DNA of 8,772 nucleotides from Gammaproteobacteria bacterium (GTDB taxonomy: Bacteria > Pseudomonadota > Gammaproteobacteria > Pseudomonadales > Porticoccaceae): contig QNFO01000032.1 of the NCBI GenBank assembly GCA_003646355.1, forward strand, positions 1-8,772, in the 5' to 3' direction. Shown piece by piece: positions 1 through 7,536 of the stretch. The position numbers and the translations under genes were made by a program. The stretch's first letter is position 1, and each line of letters begins with the position of its first letter. The notes beneath the pieces were generated by a model. It was not told where the DNA came from. It was given only the letters and a program-made list of their open reading frames with translations, and did no database searches.

Positions 1-20
1 AGTATCGCTAGCTATTGTTC

Positions 21-35
21 AGTGACATTGTCACT
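21..35. promoter_or_regulatory. Perfect 15-bp palindrome, possible operator or hairpin
   Basis: The sequence AGTGACA-T-TGTCACT is a perfect inverted repeat of two 7-base arms around a single central base. It lies 15 bp beyond the stop codon of the Crp/Fnr-type gene. An imperfect outer pair (CTAGCTAT at 8-15 and ATTGCTAG at 46-53, one mismatch) flanks it. No T-tract follows on either strand, so an intrinsic terminator is not well supported. An operator for a gene left of the window, or a 3'-end hairpin, is possible. The binding protein cannot be named. Confidence 0.4.
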
Positions 36-49
36 TAGCGCGTAGATTG

Positions 50-730
50 CTAGTTGAAATATCCTTCAGAGAGAGCCTTCAGAGGCGCGTGTTGTTGAAT
101 GAGAATTCGTCCCCGTGTCGTTTCAATCCAACCTTCGTCTTCAAATTTACGCAGTTGGCGGCTAATGACTTCTCGAGCGGTACCTATTTCTGTGGCCAGG
201 TCTTCATGTGTTGTATGCACCTCCTGTTTGTTGGCACAAAGTTGAAGCAAGTGACGGGCAAGCCGTACGTCGAGCCTTTCCATGGCAACCTCACTGACCA
301 GCTCGATCAAACAGCCGATACGTTTGGACAGGTCATCCATAAGTAGTAAGTGTATGAGCGGAGATTTACTCATTGCCTGACGCAATGAAATGACGGGCAC
401 AGAAAGTGCGCGACAATAGGTTTCTGTTTTGGCACTGGCCGGATAATACCGAGAGCCAAACATGCAATTGGTTGAAAGTATGCACGTCTCCCCCGGCCTG
501 ATTCTGTACAGCAATATTTCTCGCCCATTGCTGGCCGTGGAGAAAACTTTGACTTGCCCTTCGAGAAGAAACAGGTAGTTCTCGCAACTATCGCCCGGTG
601 AAAAAAGGACTGTGTCGCTTGGCGCTTCAATAACGTTGGTGTGAGCCAAAAAAGACTGCTCTAGCACTTTTATTTCTGCAGGAGATGCTGTTGGGAATAA
701 AGTTTCTAGGTCTTTCATCGCGTTGCTCAC
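50..730 (-). CDS. Crp/Fnr-family transcriptional regulator
   Basis: A predicted cytoplasmic DNA-binding regulator of 226 aa, the usual length for the family. Residues about 20-125 form the cyclic-nucleotide-binding-type beta-barrel, including the LFLLEGQVKVF strand pair and an RPGETCIL turn. A dimerisation helix follows (about 125-155), then a winged helix-turn-helix (about 172-215). The recognition helix contains E187-x-x-S190-R191, the ExxSR pattern that FNR-like proteins use to read DNA. The pocket does not show the Arg that CRP uses to hold cAMP phosphate (the stretch reads YPASAKTE), and the N-terminus lacks FNR-type Fe-S cysteines, so the effector is unknown. C83 and C89 sit close together in the barrel and could be redox-active (inference). 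The listed start is GTG with a poor ribosome site. An in-frame ATG at 718 preceded by GTGAG is an equally good start (222 aa). It is divergent from the hydrolase-PilZ gene. Confidence 0.9.
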   Translation of the reverse strand: MSNAMKDLETLFPTASPAEIKVLEQSFLAHTNVIEAPSDTVLFSPGDSCENYLFLLEGQVKVFSTASNGREILLYRIRPGETCILSTNCMFGSRYYPASAKTETYCRALSVPVISLRQAMSKSPLIHLLLMDDLSKRIGCLIELVSEVAMERLDVRLARHLLQLCANKQEVHTTHEDLATEIGTAREVISRQLRKFEDEGWIETTRGRILIQQHAPLKALSEGYFN

Positions 731-952
731 GGGTCTGTAATCGGCGGTCGTTACTGGAACAATAGTTTAATCTTTTATTCGATATGCATCTAATTATTGC
801 AAATATATATTTCTTTATAATCTTTTGCACTGCTTCTCAATGACTGTGTTTATCTTTTAGTCAGCTACACTTTAAGATCAAACAAACGCGAAAGGATTGC
901 CGTATTTTTCGGTTCGCACTATTTACTCGTTTTAATCGAGCGGAGAAGCAAA
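731..952. promoter_or_regulatory. Divergent AT-rich intergenic promoter region
   Basis: This gap separates the Crp/Fnr-type gene (leftward) from the hydrolase-PilZ gene (rightward), so it must hold promoters for both. Two rightward candidates are visible. One is a perfect TATAAT at 816-821 without a good -35 at proper spacing. The other is TTGCCG (897-902), then 17 bases, then TATTTA (920-925), which would give a short leader. A 5-base inverted repeat TGACT (841-845) / AGTCA (859-863) lies between them. No FNR-type TTGAT-N4-ATCAA box was found; only a half site, ATCAA at 877-881. Assignments are tentative. Confidence 0.4.
942..948 (+). promoter_or_regulatory. Ribosome binding site for the hydrolase-PilZ gene
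   Basis: GGAGAAG lies just upstream of the ATG at 953, with seven bases between GGAG and the start codon. This is a good Shine-Dalgarno match and supports the chosen start. Confidence 0.7.
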
Positions 953-2209
953 ATGGATTTTCAGAATAAACGTATCGTGATTTGCTGTGATGGCACCTGG
1001 AATACCCCCGAAGAACCTACCAATGTTGTGAAGCTACTGCGTAGTATTAAACCCTACAGCGATGACGGCAAGCATCAAGTGGTTTTTTATGATCAGGGGG
1101 TGGGAACCTATAATCCTGTTGATAAGTTTATCGGCGGTGCCTTTGGTAAGGGCGTCGAGCAAAATGTGCTCGACGCTTATCGCTTTATTGTCCACAACTA
1201 TCAAGCGGGTGACGAGCTTTACTGCTTTGGTTTTAGTCGAGGTGCTTACACGGCCAGGGCACTGGGTGGCATGTTGCACAGTATTGGGCTGCTACCTAAG
1301 GACGAGCTACAAAACTTACCGGCCGCGTATAAGCATTACCGAACACCTCCCCATAAAAGAAAGGCTCAAACGTATGAGCAAATGCTTAAGCCTGAAATCC
1401 AATTAATGGCGGTGTGGGATACGGTGGGTGCTCTTGGTGCCCCGACGCCAATTTTTGGGCGCTTCACGAAACCACTGGTTGGGTTTTTTAATACCCACCT
1501 AAGCCCAGATATTAAGCATGCCTATCAGGCACTTGCCATTGATGAAAAGCGTGGTGTGTTCCAGCCCGCTTTGTGGACAGGTGAAATTAATAGCGACCAA
1601 ACAGTGGAGCAGACCTGGTTTTCCGGTGTGCATTCTGATGTGGGTGGCGGCTATGAGCAGGCGACTTTATCGAATGTCGCCTTGAGCTGGATGGTCAATA
1701 AATCGAGAGCCCTGGGGCTGGATTTTTCTAATGAATATCTTTCTTACCAAGGCGAAATGCATGCCGATGATTTGCACGATTCATACAGCTGGGCTTACGG
1801 GGCGATGGAGAAGCTAGGTGTTGAGCAAGGTGTTCGACAATTACAGGGTGATCTCGATAATCCGCCCATCAATATTTCAATCCATGAATCCGTTATACAG
1901 CGAATGGATCAGATAGAGAGTTACCAACCCATTAATTTTATCAACACCTTACCTATTTCACGCACTGATGAGCGTCGTCATTTTACGCGTTTGAGCACGA
2001 CTCAATTACAGGGTCTTGTGCAAATAGACTCAGAGGCTATCGGCTGTGAAATCCTGGACTATTCCCCCTTGGGTGGCGTCAAAATAAACTGTGATCAGGG
2101 CTTAAAAGAGTCCGATACTATCGCGATTAGTTCAGCAAGGTTCGCAAAAACGCTAGCGACCTGTGTCTGGCAACAAGGCAATACCTACGGACTACATTTT
2201 GCCGCGTGA
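953..2209 (+). CDS. DUF2235 alpha/beta hydrolase with C-terminal PilZ domain
   Basis: A 418-aa protein without signal peptide or membrane segment, so probably cytoplasmic. Residues about 6-290 match the DUF2235 family, which includes Tle1-type phospholipases. It opens with IVICCDGTWNTP, has the nucleophile elbow G93-F-S95-R-G97 (GFSRGAYTAR), then WDTVGALG (D156) and GVHSDVGGGY (H227, D229). S95, D156 and H227 are the likely catalytic residues by family analogy. Residues about 338-418 look like a PilZ domain: an RxxxR motif at R342-R346 (RHFTR) and DxSxxG at D369-G374 (DYSPLGG), followed by beta-strands ending in a CVWQQGNTYGLHF segment typical of the PilZ C-terminus. Both c-di-GMP-contacting motifs are intact, which suggests a hydrolase controlled by c-di-GMP. 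The substrate is unknown. No VgrG, PAAR or immunity gene is nearby, so a type VI effector role is not supported. The gene stands alone, convergent with a c-di-GMP phosphodiesterase operon. Confidence 0.9.
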   Translation: MDFQNKRIVICCDGTWNTPEEPTNVVKLLRSIKPYSDDGKHQVVFYDQGVGTYNPVDKFIGGAFGKGVEQNVLDAYRFIVHNYQAGDELYCFGFSRGAYTARALGGMLHSIGLLPKDELQNLPAAYKHYRTPPHKRKAQTYEQMLKPEIQLMAVWDTVGALGAPTPIFGRFTKPLVGFFNTHLSPDIKHAYQALAIDEKRGVFQPALWTGEINSDQTVEQTWFSGVHSDVGGGYEQATLSNVALSWMVNKSRALGLDFSNEYLSYQGEMHADDLHDSYSWAYGAMEKLGVEQGVRQLQGDLDNPPINISIHESVIQRMDQIESYQPINFINTLPISRTDERRHFTRLSTTQLQGLVQIDSEAIGCEILDYSPLGGVKINCDQGLKESDTIAISSARFAKTLATCVWQQGNTYGLHFAA

Positions 2210-2322
2210 GACCCTATTCATTAAGGTAGAAACCATGTGGCCCCTTATCCGTACGGCTTAGTAATTGGCGGCATTGTCACGTGCATGACGCGTCAAGTGA
2301 TGGCTGTGGATTATTCAAACTT

Positions 2323-2338
2323 CAACCCGCGAGGGTTG
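2323..2338. terminator. Hairpin between convergent genes, weak terminator candidate
   Basis: CAACCC (2323-2328) and GGGTTG (2333-2338) form a perfect 6-bp stem with a 4-base loop. It sits in the 227-base gap between the convergent hydrolase-PilZ and CBS genes, where a two-way terminator would be expected. Neither side carries a proper T-run: rightward it is followed by GGTGATG, leftward by AAGTTTGAAT. The same gap also has a 10-bp palindrome TGACGCGTCA at 2286-2295. No convincing gene was seen in it other than the out-of-frame tail described under findings. Confidence 0.3.
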
Positions 2339-2436
2339 GGTGATGTGTGCTGAGGGCGCCGTAGGGGTTTAATCGAAAGAGATATCGACGGGTGTGAAGG
2401 GGAATCCTTTATTGCGATGTTTTGATTTGTAGTGAA

Positions 2437-2670
2437 TTAAGTCAGTAAGAGGGTATTTACTCTTTTGTTCAAAGTCGCTGCGTCCCGGCTGGTTTCTGCT
2501 GCGGTGCCGATATGTGGGCTTAAAGCTTTGAGTAAATCGCGATCTGAAATTACACGGGCAAGTATATCGGCATCGAGAACAAGTAAGTGATGAAAATTGG
2601 TGTTGTTGAAAATATCGTTAACCACATGAAGCGAATCGTCCATTTCAACACTGACTACTACTGTCGACAT
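2437..2670 (-). CDS. Short CBS-domain protein, probably truncated
   Basis: A 77-aa ORF containing most of one CBS domain. VSVEMDDSLHVVNDIF leads into HHLLVLDAD and ISDRDLLKALSP, the hallmark strand-helix pattern. CBS domains usually work in pairs that bind adenosine nucleotides. Here the frame closes after LNKRV, where related two-CBS proteins usually run on into a second repeat, and no second repeat is visible in any frame. The reading frame also stays open upstream of the ATG with a CBS-like lead-in (FKSIEQLMST), as if the original start had been lost; no ATG or GTG was found there. A weak ribosome site and 23 bp spacing place it last in the operon, after the phosphodiesterase. It could be a functional single-CBS protein or a decaying remnant. 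It is clearly CBS-related, but its function is uncertain. Confidence 0.6.
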   Translation of the reverse strand: MSTVVVSVEMDDSLHVVNDIFNNTNFHHLLVLDADILARVISDRDLLKALSPHIGTAAETSRDAATLNKRVNTLLLT

Positions 2671-2693
2671 TAGCTGTTCTATAGACTTGAAGC

Positions 2694-4394
2694 TTACTCG
2701 GTGATGGCTTGGTAGGCTGTAGCCCAGTTGATAAAGTCCTCCACTGCCAGGGGTTTAGAAATAAAATAACCCTGGGCGATGTCGCAGCCATGTAGTTTGA
2801 GTTTGTCCCACTCCTCCTGGGTCTCTACACCCTCGGCAACGGTGGTCATATTAAATTCGCTGGCTAAAACAGTGCAAATTCTGACGATAGAATTGGCCTC
2901 GGCATCGTTGACCATACGACTGACAAAATGACGGTCAATTTTTAATTCAGAAAAAGGGGATTCGTAGAGTTTCTTTAATGAAGAGTCGCCAGTGCCAAAA
3001 TCGTCGATAGACAGTGAAAAGCCTTTCATTCGCAGACGATTAAAAATATCGAGAGCCATTGAAGTATCCGTAAGGATCGTGGACTCGGTTAATTCAAGAA
3101 TAAAGTATTCGGGCTCAAAATCGTGTTCCTTTATAAGTACGTCGAGTTGTTCTGGAAAGTGCAAATCGACAATATTTTGGGCAGAAATATTGATAGAAAT
3201 GGTAATGTTATAGCCTGCTGCCTTAACCTTTTTATAGGCCTTAATGGATTCAGCTATAACCACCTGGGTTAGCTCAGTCATTAATCCATTCTGTTCCGCC
3301 AGGGTGATTATTTGGTCAGGAAAAACTAGCCCCCTGACAGGGCTCAGCCAACGAACGAGGGCTTCGACGCCACAGATCGAGCCATCAGAAAATTGTATTT
3401 GGGGTTGTAAGTGCACCATAAACTCATTTTGTTTAAGGCCCTGTTTTAATTCTTCTACGGTGATGACTGGCCTGCTGAGACTGCCTTGTGAACCGTCTTC
3501 TGTTGGGCTAGCCTTGGGAGGTCCTGTTGGGTCAGCTAGTACGGTATTAATGTGACGATATATATGTGCATGGTTAACCCTTTTGATAACGTCAATAAAT
3601 ATTTCAGTGTCAACGGGCTTGTTTAAAGTGTCTGCCACATTGAGTTGTCTGGATTCAGCAAATTGTCGTGCCGACTGTAAAACCCGCTCATCAAAACCAC
3701 TGACTAGAATAAAGGTTGGGTTGATGTTTTTCTCAGCGAGATCCCTCATGACTTCAATGCCATCTTTATCCGGCATATTAAGATCTAGGACGATAATGTC
3801 TCGACTGCTGATTGGAGCTTGCAGGAATTGGAGGCTAGAGCTGTAGGCCGTTGCTTTTAAGCCGGCTTCTTCGCTCATTGCGAGTAAGAGCTCAACGTAA
3901 ACTGGATCATCATCAACGAGGTGAACATGGCAAAAGGGCTGCATTGTCAATGCCCCTGCTTTTATTACAGCTTGATGGATGTTATCTAAATTATTTCGAG
4001 TGTAGGGTTCTATCCGCTTGTCTGTGCCATTGATGTGCTCAATGAACCAGTCTCTAAGAAAGAGGACAAAGTCTTTAGGTGCTTGCTCATGCTGTTGTAC
4101 GAGCATGATTTGTTTTTTTAGCTGCTTAATCAATTGCTGATGAATGTCGCAATGCTTGTCAAAAAATGGATAGGGTGAGGCGGCCATAAGAGCCTCTTCG
4201 CGCTTGAAATGTACTTCGGTGTAGTTGAGAAGATTGGCCATCATGCAGTAGAGGTCTGTGGCGTCTACTTTAGTTTTGCTTACCCAATAAGCATCTTGAA
4301 AAACATTAAATAATACTTTGTGATCATCATCTATATCATCTGCGCCCGTGCTTAAATTGTCTGTCCAGAATATAGGAGAGTCATCCATGGGCAT
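2694..4394 (-). CDS. Hemerythrin-REC-EAL c-di-GMP phosphodiesterase response regulator
   Basis: A 566-aa soluble protein with three domains. Residues 1-135 are a bacteriohemerythrin with all di-iron ligands expected for the family: H25, H62, E66, H81, H85, H120 and D125, so it should bind O2 or NO. Residues about 156-275 are a receiver with acidic pair D161/D162, phospho-acceptor D204 (VLDLNMPD), S232 and K259. Residues about 312-556 are an EAL domain with E344 (EAL), N402, E434 (ELTES), D464-D465 (DDFGTG), K485, E521 (EGVET) and Q541. All catalytic positions are present, so it should hydrolyse c-di-GMP to pGpG. The loop reads DDFGTGD where Y commonly follows GTG. The start overlaps the kinase stop by 14 nt; an in-frame ATG at 4388, better spaced from GCGAGA, would shorten the overlap to 8 nt. 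The overlap and the receiver make the kinase its likely phosphodonor. Confidence 0.95.
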   Translation of the reverse strand: MPMDDSPIFWTDNLSTGADDIDDDHKVLFNVFQDAYWVSKTKVDATDLYCMMANLLNYTEVHFKREEALMAASPYPFFDKHCDIHQQLIKQLKKQIMLVQQHEQAPKDFVLFLRDWFIEHINGTDKRIEPYTRNNLDNIHQAVIKAGALTMQPFCHVHLVDDDPVYVELLLAMSEEAGLKATAYSSSLQFLQAPISSRDIIVLDLNMPDKDGIEVMRDLAEKNINPTFILVSGFDERVLQSARQFAESRQLNVADTLNKPVDTEIFIDVIKRVNHAHIYRHINTVLADPTGPPKASPTEDGSQGSLSRPVITVEELKQGLKQNEFMVHLQPQIQFSDGSICGVEALVRWLSPVRGLVFPDQIITLAEQNGLMTELTQVVIAESIKAYKKVKAAGYNITISINISAQNIVDLHFPEQLDVLIKEHDFEPEYFILELTESTILTDTSMALDIFNRLRMKGFSLSIDDFGTGDSSLKKLYESPFSELKIDRHFVSRMVNDAEANSIVRICTVLASEFNMTTVAEGVETQEEWDKLKLHGCDIAQGYFISKPLAVEDFINWATAYQAITE

Positions 4395-7300
4395 TCTCGC
4401 TATTGATGCAAACTCGATCCAGCAACAGGCGCAGGCGTTTGAGTAGTTCGTTGGGGGAGTAGGGTTTATTTATTATATTATTCGCTAGTTCCAAATTGAT
4501 ATTGTCAGCAGGGTGGTCGAAAACAAAGCCGCTAGTCAATTGGATTTTTATAGCTGGATAACGAGACTGAATTTCACGTGCCATGGCAAATCCATCCATG
4601 TTGGGCATGACGACATCACTTAAAACAAGAGCAATATTCTGTTCCGCAGCCAATGCTGCAAGCGCTTGTAGACCGTCGCTGGCTGTTAGGACAGTGTAAC
4701 CGGCATCTTGTAGTATTTCCCTTGCCAGCTCTTTTAACGCGGGTTCATCATCCACGACAAGAATCTTTTCGGTGCCATTTAATATTATGTTGCCATCAAG
4801 TAAAGATGTTGGTGCTTCATTATCCTGGGACTGATAGCGAGGAAAGTAGAGGTCGAACTGAGTGCCTTTGCCAAGTTCAGATGAAACGCTGATGGCTCCT
4901 CCTGAGCGTTCCATAAACCCATAAACCTGGCTTAATCCCAGCCCGTTACCTTCTGTCCCTTTAGTGCTGTAAAAGGGATCGAAGATTTTTTCTAGAAGGG
5001 AGTCTTCAATCCCGCAGCCAGTATCACAAACAGAAAGCTTGATGTAATCGTTTTCAGCGAGATTAAGTGCTACTGCTTTGTCTTTAGAGAGGTGGGTGTT
5101 TTCTGTACATAGGGTTAATGATCCACCCTCGGGCATTGCGTATTTGGCATTAATGGCAAGGTTGAGAATGGCGTCCTCACAATCGCCATTATCTATCCAG
5201 GCCAGCCAGCGTTCATCACTAAATTCACATTTTAGCTGTATTACAGCAGTCAGGGATTTGGCGAGAGTATCTCTTATATTATCGAGGGTTTGATTAATAA
5301 CAACAGGGCTAGAGTCTGTGTTTTCTGGGCGGGAAAAATTCAACATCTTTTTAGTCAGTTGTTCACCGCGATAGGCAGCATGGATGATTTCATCAATAAA
5401 TTTATCTGCCCCTTCAACTGTACTGTATCGCCGTTTTAGCAAGCCGGAGTAGCCGATAATTACCCCCAGCATATTGTTGTAGTCGTGAGCAATGCCGCCG
5501 ACTATTTGGCTTAGGGCCTGCATTTTTTGATGGCGAACAAGGTGTTGCTCGGCACGCTTTCTTGCGCTGGCATTGGTAGCCTCTGCAACCAAATAGGCAA
5601 CATTACCTCGCTCATCAAATACTGGATGGATGCTGTAATCGACCCATAACAAACCTTCTGAGGTATTAATTTCCAGTTCTCTTTCGACCTTTTCAGCTCT
5701 CGATGCGCGAAGACAGTCGCTCTTTACCTGCTCTTGTTCGTGACTATTGTGTGAAAACCAGGGGCTCTCCCAGAGTTTCAAGCCAACAACATCGGCTAAT
5801 AAAGTGCCTGTGATTTCCAGTGGGGGTTTATTGGCGAAGATGATTGTGCCGTCGGGTTGTAAGGTGACAAGCATGCTTAACATCCCGTCGAGGAGTTGCT
5901 GCAAGCGTTGTTGATTGTTTTTTTCTAAGTCTTCGAGCCGGCGTTGCTCGGTGATATCCATAAACAACGCAGAGACGCCAATTATACTTCCCTCCTCGTT
6001 AATTAGCGGGGTGCTGTACCACTCGCAGATAATGGTGCGGCCATCTCCTGTTACGCTTGTGACGATGTCACGTCGACTAGTGCGATTTTTTATCAACTTC
6101 ACCCATGCACTATCGGGCAGGGTGTTCATTGCATTGAATCTTAAAACCCTGGTGGAATGTTTGCCGATAATATCCTCTTTTTTTAATGAAAATATTCTTT
6201 CACCGGTAGGGTTTATATCGATAATTTCAAAATTGATATTCCACTCAATCATTCCCAGCGGTGATTCCTTCCAATGCAAGGAGGAACGATAGAGTGTGTC
6301 TCGTAGCTCGGCACGCAAACTATATTGTTCACTGACATCATTGAAGATTAATACCATGCCGTGAATGTCGCCGTCATCATTTTTAATAGCGGCGGCTGAA
6401 TCGGCAATATGGTGCTCAGTGCCATCTTTGGCAATTAGTGTCGTGTGATTACTGAGATAAACCGTTTCCCCAGTGGCGATAACTTTCTCGACGGGATTGG
6501 CTATAACTTGGCGGGTTGAAGCGTCAATGATAGAAAATACATTGTTTATTAGCTCGCCCTGGCAATCCTTTAATAGGTAGCCTGTCAGCTGTTCTGCCAC
6601 AGGGTTCATCCGTGTGATGTTGCCCTTGGTGTCGGTGGTGATTACAGCATCACCAATACTATGGAGTGTGATGGAAAGATTATTCTCGCTTTTCTCTAAA
6701 CGCTGGTGCTCGCTCTTAACGGTTTCTGCCATTGTATTAAAGGCGTGCCCCAGGTCGCCAATCTCATCATTGCCCCTTAGCATTATTGGCGTGTAATCGC
6801 CTGAGCTCATAAAATTATTTGCTGATTCGCTGACCTGTTTTATGCGCTGGCTAATCCAGTAATTAAAATAGATTGCTGTTAAGAGACCGATCAATGCCAG
6901 TATTATTAGCATCGGTATAATTAGCTGGTTGATCAAGACTTGGCTTTCGGTGGCGAAGCCATTCATGTCGTAGCGAATAATCATCGCGCCAATTTTATCT
7001 GCTTTTAAAGAACTGCTTGATAGTCGCCCTAGCATGATGGGTGTTATGCCAAAGAGGGAGGCCCCATCTTCTGATAGCCAGATTAAATTTTTAGGGTTTG
7101 ATTTTATTGTCTCAAGGTACTGCTTAACATTGGGCTTAAGGCTTGGATCGACAGTGTAATTATCGATGACTTTAAGATCATCAATATTCATGTTGATGAG
7201 CTCTCTGCGCGTGCCAGCTATTATTTTGGCCTTGTTATCAATCAGTATTGCACTCTTTTTGGTTCTGTCAGCAGCTAATAATGATATGGCTTTTTGTATT

Positions 7301-7536
7301 TGCCTGGCTTCATTGTTTGCCGCAAGAAATCCAATGTTTTCCTGTAAGCCAATAAGTTGAGACTGGATACCCTGCTTTTTATCGTCGATATACTGGCTTT
7401 TAATATGTGCTGACAATATAAAAAACAGTAAAATACTCTCTAGTACAAAAATTAACACGATAAGCGCCGTCATTTTTGTACTGATGGACTTCCCTGTCGT
7501 GCGTTTTTCTATAATAGGCGTATCAGTTTTTTTCAT
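4381..7536 (-). CDS. Membrane hybrid sensor histidine kinase (sensor-HAMP-3xPAS-HK-REC)
   Basis: A 1051-aa inner-membrane kinase. TM1 spans about 23-44 and TM2 about 204-226, enclosing a periplasmic sensor of about 160 aa that looks Cache-like. A HAMP linker (about 227-280, NDEIGDLGHAFNTMAETV) is followed by three PAS domains (about 284-405, 412-530, 542-660). The kinase core has H684 in GGIAHDYNNML, the H-box style of CckA-like (HPK4) kinases. Its ATPase domain has N796, D838-x-G840-x-G842, FDPFYSTK and NGLGL. The C-terminal receiver (about 923-1040) has D929/D930, acceptor D974 (VLSDVVMP) and K1024. All catalytic residues are present. There is no HPt domain, so phosphate may pass directly from H684 to the receiver of the downstream phosphodiesterase, or D974 may compete as a sink. 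Its ATG lies inside the end of the lipoprotein gene (14-nt overlap), implying coupled translation and a shared ligand signal. Confidence 0.95.
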   Translation of the reverse strand: MKKTDTPIIEKRTTGKSISTKMTALIVLIFVLESILLFFILSAHIKSQYIDDKKQGIQSQLIGLQENIGFLAANNEARQIQKAISLLAADRTKKSAILIDNKAKIIAGTRRELINMNIDDLKVIDNYTVDPSLKPNVKQYLETIKSNPKNLIWLSEDGASLFGITPIMLGRLSSSSLKADKIGAMIIRYDMNGFATESQVLINQLIIPMLIILALIGLLTAIYFNYWISQRIKQVSESANNFMSSGDYTPIMLRGNDEIGDLGHAFNTMAETVKSEHQRLEKSENNLSITLHSIGDAVITTDTKGNITRMNPVAEQLTGYLLKDCQGELINNVFSIIDASTRQVIANPVEKVIATGETVYLSNHTTLIAKDGTEHHIADSAAAIKNDDGDIHGMVLIFNDVSEQYSLRAELRDTLYRSSLHWKESPLGMIEWNINFEIIDINPTGERIFSLKKEDIIGKHSTRVLRFNAMNTLPDSAWVKLIKNRTSRRDIVTSVTGDGRTIICEWYSTPLINEEGSIIGVSALFMDITEQRRLEDLEKNNQQRLQQLLDGMLSMLVTLQPDGTIIFANKPPLEITGTLLADVVGLKLWESPWFSHNSHEQEQVKSDCLRASRAEKVERELEINTSEGLLWVDYSIHPVFDERGNVAYLVAEATNASARKRAEQHLVRHQKMQALSQIVGGIAHDYNNMLGVIIGYSGLLKRRYSTVEGADKFIDEIIHAAYRGEQLTKKMLNFSRPENTDSSPVVINQTLDNIRDTLAKSLTAVIQLKCEFSDERWLAWIDNGDCEDAILNLAINAKYAMPEGGSLTLCTENTHLSKDKAVALNLAENDYIKLSVCDTGCGIEDSLLEKIFDPFYSTKGTEGNGLGLSQVYGFMERSGGAISVSSELGKGTQFDLYFPRYQSQDNEAPTSLLDGNIILNGTEKILVVDDEPALKELAREILQDAGYTVLTASDGLQALAALAAEQNIALVLSDVVMPNMDGFAMAREIQSRYPAIKIQLTSGFVFDHPADNINLELANNIINKPYSPNELLKRLRLLLDRVCINSENAHG

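Noticed and set aside
47..346. A 99-aa plus-strand open frame
   Set aside because: It lies entirely opposite the Crp/Fnr-type gene, whose protein is clearly recognisable, and its own translation shows no domain or ribosome site.
785..802. ATGCAT...TTGCAA near-palindrome in the divergent gap
   Set aside because: The arms match poorly beyond the self-complementary TGCA core, and the surrounding sequence is AT-rich.
841..863. Inverted repeat TGACT-N13-AGTCA
   Set aside because: The 5-base arms with a long spacer are expected by chance in a region of this size, and nothing else supports an operator.
868..881. Possible FNR box upstream of the hydrolase gene
   Set aside because: Only the right half ATCAA (877-881) is present. 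The left half reads CACTT instead of TTGAT.
953..2209. Hydrolase as a type VI secretion effector (Tle1)
   Set aside because: DUF2235 occurs in Tle1 effectors, but there is no VgrG, PAAR, adaptor or immunity gene here, and the PilZ tail points to a cytoplasmic c-di-GMP-linked role.
2210..2436. Second CBS repeat or another small gene in the convergent gap
   Set aside because: Minus-strand frames were read through the gap and show no CBS motifs. The plus-strand ATG at 2234 hits a stop after eight codons.
2992..4033. Several plus-strand open frames of 60-103 aa
   Set aside because: They are antisense to the Hr-REC-EAL gene, have Ser/Arg-rich unstructured translations, and are explained as shadows of the real frame.
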